Shown: positions 58,968 through 64,000 of the stretch, piece after piece
Numbering within the stretch: the first letter of the stretch is position 1
How the letters are laid out: each line of letters opens with the position of its first letter
Source of the DNA: Pleurodeles waltl
Taxonomy: Eukaryota; Chordata; Amphibia; Caudata; Salamandridae
Assembly (NCBI RefSeq): GCF_031143425.1
Contig: NC_090440.1
Location: forward strand, 1,272,101,123 to 1,272,165,122
Length of the DNA stretch: 64,000 nt
Direction of reading: 5' to 3'
Notes under the pieces: model-generated
Databases searched by the model: none
What the model saw: only the letters and a program-made list of their open reading frames with translations
What the model was told of the DNA's origin: nothing
Position numbers and translations under genes: made by a program

Positions 58968-61437
58968 ATGGATCCCAGATGCCACTACAGACCCCAGGAA
59001 GATGACAACAGACCAGGAACCAGCCAGGAGGTCCCACGCAAGAACCAGGACAATTATAAGAAGAAAAGAAGGTGTTGCTTCAGTGCAGAGGAGCAGGAAA
59101 TTCTGGTTAAAGAGGTGACGGAACACCAGCACCAACTGTTTGTCACCTCAAAGTTGCCAATCAGTAGGAGAGAGGCTATATGGCAACAAATTGTTGACAA
59201 GATTAACAGTGTGGCAGAAGTACGCAGAACAGTCATCGAATGCAAGAAACGCTGGCATAACTGCAAGCGCAGGACCAAGGAAAAGATGGCCAGGAACAGG
59301 AAGGCAGCACTGGAGGTGGGAGTCCAGCACAACAGGAGGCCCTGGACCACATGGAGGAGATGGTCGCAGCCGTCATCCCTGAGGAGATGAGGCAGGGATT
59401 CAAGGACAGGACAGTGCAGACTACCAGGACACATTGCACATGCAGGGTAAGTCGCATGGGCAATTAAAATGCAATAATGTCATCTACAACCGGGGGGGAT
59501 ACCGACTACAAAATGCATGGAAGTCACCATATACATGGAGTGGCATGGATAAAGGGGGATGGCATGGGGCATGGCCTGCACAAACAGAAGCTGGAGCACA
59601 CCATTACACTACACCAACAACAGTCCCATGGGGGCATGCTGCCATGCCAACGATGGAGCAAAGGGAAATCCATGCCAGGAGGGAAGGCCACAACGTCAAA
59701 CTGACATCCCAGCACACGTCAGCCACCATACCCCCTACAGTAACTAAGGCCCTATTAACAACCTCTAGCCATACCGACAACTGGAATGTAACTGCGACAA
59801 CAGTTGCCACTACCACTTCCGCTCTGTGTGCAGCTCAAGTAGCCAATGGCAGTAACCTCCTCATGGATCATACACACCTAAATTACGGGGTTGAGGATGA
59901 CAACTTCAACAATCCCCTGAAACAAGACAAACGCCCCAGTACTGTCAAATGTCCATGCCCATAGTTGTTGCAAACATCAGCCAATGTAAACAACAATAGG
60001 AGCTACACAGCACTAAGGACATACCCATGCTGCATATGTCAGGGTCCACCCTGTGCCTGGGTCACAATGTAACATCCCAAATGTCATACTGCTCAGACAA
60101 CAGCATTGAGGGGGGGGGCACATGTAACTGGTCACTGAAATACACCTGCACAGTAAGAGGAGGAAATAGGACACTGATACGACAATCAGGTCAATCCAAT
60201 GTACCACACATTCCCCAACATCAGCAGTACACATTACCAATGCCAACATCCATATTGTGTCATAACATTGCTATGCATAGGATATGCCACATGTCAAATA
60301 CATTTAAGTGGATGTGAAAGATCAGAGATTGGGGCAGGTCCAGATTGTTAAGTGTGCTGCCAGTGCCATCAGAGCACCCACAGCCAGAGAAAGGTCTCAC
60401 CATGAGAATGGATGTAGACGAGGGCTTGAGTAGGACAAGAAGGTGGCAATTCTCTATTTGGCCAAAACCAACAGAAGAGATGATGCCGACAAGTCTAATA
60501 ACTCAATAACATACATGTGACATGCAGGTAGGCCATAGGCCTGAGAAAATGCCCATCTGAAGGACTGGAGCAATGAACACGAAACAAAATCACAATGTGA
60601 ATTCATCACAAGGCAGGCATGTCACATCACTCATGCCACAACACAGACACACTAATTGTACCCTGTTTCATTGCAGAGGAAGATGGATCTCCTGCGGATA
60701 TGCCTGTCCCAGATTACCCTGATGACATGGATGACGAGCAGATAAACATTCCCCAGGAGACTATCCAAAAGGTCCTTGAAACCCTCCAGACCCGACCTTC
60801 AGTCACAAGGAGGAGCACAGAACAAGCAGCCATTGCAGAGGATCCACCCACCACCCCAATTGTAAGACCTCCCAGCTCCAATACAGCCGAGGACTCAGAC
60901 GACACTGGCACCAGCTTTGAGAGAACTGTAGTTGGAGTACAGCGGGAGCTGGCCAAGGAGGTGCAGGTGGGGATGCAAACTATGGCAGCCAGCCTTGAGG
61001 GGGTGCGTTTGTGCATGATGTCATCTGCAGATCAGGCAGCAGCTATGCAAGCCCTAACATCTATCTTGCAGGAGCAGCAAAAAACCCAGAAGGAAATCAG
61101 CACAGCTATAATACAGTTGATTCAACACCTACAACTGCAATCCTGTCAACGCGTGCACGAATGCAACATTGAACCCCTCAGGTCCGACCTGGCTGCCTGC
61201 CATCGTGATGTGGCTGCTATTCTCAAAATCCAGCAGATCCTCCTTGCTGCAGTACTGCCCTTAAGACCTTCACAGGTAGCAGCGACTGGGATGTCTGACT
61301 CCACGTCTTCTAACACTGAGGTGTGTGTTGCCCCTTCACAACCACCACCACCAAGAACAGAGGAGGCAACACACACATCAGAAGAAGAAGACATGGAACA
61401 GATCACATTCACAAGGAAAAGTACCTGGAAGCACTAG
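58968..61437 (+). pseudogene. Myb/SANT-like (NAIF1-type) gene of Harbinger C, two exons
   Basis: Exon 1 starts at ATG 58968: MDPRCHYRPQEDDNRPG, then RRCCFSAEEQEILVKEV, EAIWQQIVDKINSVAEV and VIECKKRWHNCKRRTKEKMA, a Myb_DNA-bind_5-like domain (residues about 30-110). Two frame changes are needed near 59315 and 59405 to reach DHMEEMVAAVIPEEM and DYQDTLHMQ. The donor is CAGG|GTAAGT at 59446. Exon 2 begins after TTTCATTGCAG at 60677 and is open to 61437: EEDGSPADMPVPDYPDDMDD, a Ser/Thr-rich middle, then a long coiled-coil-like C-terminus (QALTSILQEQQKTQKEISTA, IEPLRSDLAACHRDVAAILK). The splice phases agree (G|AG = Glu). The family partners Harbinger transposases, but none is seen here. Confidence 0.75.
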
Positions 61438-62235
61438 TCCCTGCCACATGGCCAACTATTACCAAGGTCCTGCGCTTTGTAACATGCCAGTCTTGCAACA
61501 ACTCTAGTTAATGACTGTTATGCTTACCACTGTATATTTTGTCAGCCTACCCAGTGATTGTCTCTCTCCTACTCATTGGCAAATCCTGTCCCTCTGCACT
61601 GTCTGAAACATCAACCCCAGCATGTCAAAAGCATTTCCGTAACCCCTTGTGTACGATCACAATGTAAGATGTCACTATAATGGACTCACAATCATGGACA
61701 ATGTACAGATAGCACTACAGCACTTTTCAATAAACAGCACTTACACAACAAATCTGTCTCTGGGTAATGTGACATATCAACTGTGCAGTAGATAACTGAA
61801 ATGTGCCTAATGTCAAATTACGTAGCTTGTCAATACAACTGTCCTGATATAATGTAGTCAGATAAATCTGCACAGTGCCCATGATTGCATCATACTCTGC
61901 CCATCCTGAGGGACATATCTGATGAAGTGAGAAACCATACACCATCATGCTGTGTTGGACAGAAGAATGCTTCCTCAAGGGCTATCTAAGTCATCAAATA
62001 GTGGCCGAAAAATGTTGTCACCATGCAATACCAACACATATAACAGTGCACACTAATCTAAGCAAACAGGACAAAAACTGCATAAATGAAGGTGTCTGAG
62101 TTTACATCCAGATAGGTAATCATGCTGAACTGTGTCACAAATGACGTATGAGAGTCATGAAGACAAGAATACAAGAGTGCCTAGGAAATCTCGACCTCTG
62201 ATAGGAGTAATGTTTGGTGCTTGGAGTTTTGGCAT
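61438..62235. other. 3' part of Harbinger C, no gene
   Basis: An AATAAA at 61728 could serve the Myb gene's transcript. Otherwise AT-rich and without coding signals. Confidence 0.4.
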
Positions 62236-63381
62236 CGGGGGGAACATGGCGGCCAGCTAACGGACTGAGCCGAGAGCTCTTCGTCGGACGGAGACGTCGG
62301 AAAGCATAACGCTGCATTGCGTTGTGCCTGGAGTGCTGAGCTCTCAGGCCGACGCTCGTGAATCTGCTTGTCTGCTGCTCCTCCTTTGCAGCGGCAGATT
62401 TTTGGAAATAAGGAGACACGGGGACGGATTTCGGCCAAGTGCTCCATTCATGGAACACAACGCGGAGCAGGACTAGAATTGTAGGTGTCCTTTTTCCCTC
62501 GTCGTGCGGCTTGGAATGGAGTGGCTTTTCCTCACGGGGAAGGTTTGTTTCTGCTCCTGCGGTGTAAGCTGTGTGAGCTGTGCACCGGGGGAGTAGGGTT
62601 TTTTTTTCCTTTTGTTTCTTCCTTTTTTTTTTTTTTTCTATTTTTCTTTTTTTTTAACTGGGGCTGACTCAAGATACTTAAACTTCGTTTTTTGCTCATA
62701 TTATATCTATTACATTGAGAGCAAAAAACTCAATGTATTTTTTATTTTTTTTCTCTATTAACTCGGTCTGTCCTAAGGACCATATCATAGGGTTAAGGAG
62801 AGAGCGGAGAGTGATATTCAACCGTTTATTCCCCCTTTTTTGAGAGGTGGGGGTTTATATTTGGAGCAATTTAGTAAACACCAGCTATAGGATACAGGCA
62901 TATGTTATCCTTCTCAAACTCTGAGTCCTCGTTTCTCCAAAAGGCATGCAAGAGGTCTGTTGATTTGGATGGCGGCATTGTCCCGGGCTTCTAAGTGCGC
63001 ATATGTACTCTTGGAGTACTTAAAAAGGTTCTTTTTGGAATATATTGGCACGTACAAGGATTTAAAGAAATAGTTGTGGCAGGTTTTTCTTTTTTTTATG
63101 TACTGTCTTTCCGGCCCAGGTTGGGTCACTAAGAAAAAACGGCGAAAAGAAGAAGGGAGTTACGTGCTCCAGCGAAAGGAGGGGAGGTGGTGGGCTGGAA
63201 GCAAATATCGGTTTCCAATATATGGGCAGAGGCGGTGAGGGGGGTGCGACGCAGGAGATCCTACACCTCTCGCTGTTCTCTTCGTGGAGGCTTGCCAGAG
63301 ACTCCGGGGTTTTCAACTAAGAGGAATATAAATGGAAGTTTGACAAGAGGAGAACGGAACAACGTTGGAGTTTCACGGTGT
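62236..63381 (+). promoter_or_regulatory. 5' UTR / promoter of the L1-like element
   Basis: The first about 250 bases contain ATGGCGGCC and many CpGs (CGGACGGAGACGTCGG), suited to an internal promoter. A long oligo-T run lies at 62600-62660. Function is inferred by analogy with L1. Confidence 0.45.
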
Positions 63382-64000
63382 ATGTCGCCAGTCAAGCGTC
63401 GCCCCAGGGGTGTCCAGGCAGAGGTAAATGACTTGGTGGGTGTGAAGAGAGGTAAACCTGGCCCCTGGGGGGTGAGTATCAATCCCCAGCTACCAGAGAC
63501 TGAAGTAGCAGCTATCGCAAGTACAGGATTAGAGACTTGTGGTGATGGTTCATTAAGGGGAATTGAACATACAGCGTCACAATTGGAACTGCCCCAACTC
63601 CCCCTAGAGGAAGTCCGAAGGGAACCTCTGGGAAAGGGTGAGTCGTTGATCACAAGGTATTTCCGGAACACAACCTTCCCCCCGCAGGTTATGGCAAATG
63701 CTCAACCCATTTTAGGCGATTTGAGAGCATTAAAACAAGCCACGAGTTTGGATAAAAATATGTCAGATCAAACAGTTAAGGAGTTAGAAGGACAGAGGGG
63801 GGATTCTTCCGGTTCAGTAACCTTGTCGGAAACAGAAACGGAGGGCATCCACCCTGGTGGTTCAGTGACTCATAGTACAGATGTACAGGCTTTGTTAATT
63901 TCCCTTTCTAAAGAGATTAGGGAGAAATTTGAGATCTCAGAAAATAACCAAGCCAGAATCCGGGAAGCCTGTGAAGTTTTGGAAAGCAAAATTAACTTGT
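63382..64000 (+). CDS. L1-like ORF1 protein, N-terminal part (open to window edge)
   Basis: ATG at 63382 opens a frame of 206 codons with no stop before the window ends. The N-terminus is basic (MSPVKRRPRGVQAEVNDLVG), followed by a polar, low-complexity stretch rich in Glu, Ser and Pro. From about residue 175 a heptad-like segment (VQALLISLSKEIREKFEISE, then NQARIREACEVLESKI) is predicted to be a coiled coil. That is how ORF1 proteins of L1 elements begin: a disordered head and a coiled coil, followed by RNA-binding domains that would lie beyond 64000. The role would be an RNA chaperone in the retrotransposition particle. No disabling change is seen, so this copy may be young. An unrelated coiled-coil gene is possible until ORF2 is seen. 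Confidence 0.6.
   Translation, partial: MSPVKRRPRGVQAEVNDLVGVKRGKPGPWGVSINPQLPETEVAAIASTGLETCGDGSLRGIEHTASQLELPQLPLEEVRREPLGKGESLITRYFRNTTFPPQVMANAQPILGDLRALKQATSLDKNMSDQTVKELEGQRGDSSGSVTLSETETEGIHPGGSVTHSTDVQALLISLSKEIREKFEISENNQARIREACEVLESKINL

Larger units (their letters stand above)
58650..62235 (+). mobile_element. Harbinger C, partial, different lineage
   Basis: Left end GGGACATATTTATAC at 58650, the same terminal signature as the MITEs at 30130 and 33047. A perfect 42-bp palindrome lies 15 bases inside. It carries a plus-strand Myb/SANT-like gene (58968-61437). No transposase and no right terminus are visible before the L1 starts near 62236, so the element is truncated or interrupted there. 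The right limit is therefore only the L1 boundary. Confidence 0.6.
62236..64000 (+). mobile_element. L1-like LINE, 5' end, runs off window
   Basis: An abrupt start near 62236 with GGGGGGAACATGGCGGCCAG, a 5' end like those of vertebrate L1 elements, which carry an ATGGCGGC core that YY1 can bind. The 5' UTR (about 1.15 kb) is CpG-rich at first, then T-rich (62590-62660). ORF1 follows at 63382. Because the 5' end is present, this copy is either full-length or truncated beyond the window. The L1 label rests on the position, the 5' motif and the ORF1 coiled coil, not on an RT. Confidence 0.6.

Noticed and set aside
59434..59964. 176-codon plus-strand ORF
   Set aside because: It lies within the intron between two well-defined splice sites of the Harbinger C Myb gene, and has no motif.
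62485..62667. Small ORF in the L1 5' UTR
   Set aside because: Phe-rich end caused by the oligo-T run; no conserved motif.

Overview
The window reads as a stretch of a very large, transposon-saturated vertebrate genome. A caudate amphibian, probably a newt of the Pleurodeles type, is my inference. The basis is the dominance of PIF/Harbinger transposons with Myb/SANT partner genes, very long TG...CA LTRs, L2-like and L1-like LINEs, a Ty3/gypsy copy and Harbinger- and hAT-type MITEs. I recognise no host-gene exon, tRNA, rRNA or CRISPR. Almost every coding signal belongs to a mobile element, and most are broken.

Left block (1661-37300): one old Harbinger ('Harbinger A') seems to span this interval. 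Its termini match (GGGCC[T/C]GATTACGA) and its genes are in order: Myb1 (minus) at 3414-6860 with first exon at 29312-29451, transposase (plus) at 31067-32163, Myb2 (minus) at 34105-36710. Inside it sit a second Harbinger with the same three-gene plan ('Harbinger B', 6980-15288, TSD TAC), solo LTRs at 15451-18111 (TSD GATAC) and 26818-29074, an L2-like LINE on the minus strand (18240-25830) that was itself split by a plus-strand copy (19821-23690), and several MITEs. Harbinger B carries its own solo LTR (13484-14041, TSD GGGG) inside its Myb2 gene.

Right block (39191-53337): an LTR copy (TSD GTAGT/GTGGT) was split by a deleted provirus of its own family (39958-42872, TSD CCTGA) and by a complete Ty3/gypsy element (43694-52880, two 236-bp LTRs, TSD TCCTT). 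The gypsy element was later hit by a Harbinger MITE in its integrase and by a 2.45-kb solo LTR (49940-52387, TSD ATGGC). On either side lie two head-to-head copies of an unrecognised protein-coding remnant (38660-39063 plus; 53420-54077 minus).

Far right: a hAT-type MITE (58225-58567, 8-bp TSD), a third, unrelated Harbinger lineage with a spliced Myb/SANT gene (from 58650), and the 5' end of an L1-like LINE whose ORF1 is open to the window edge (63382-64000). That ORF is the only element gene here that looks intact. All assignments come from reading the sequence; no database search was run.
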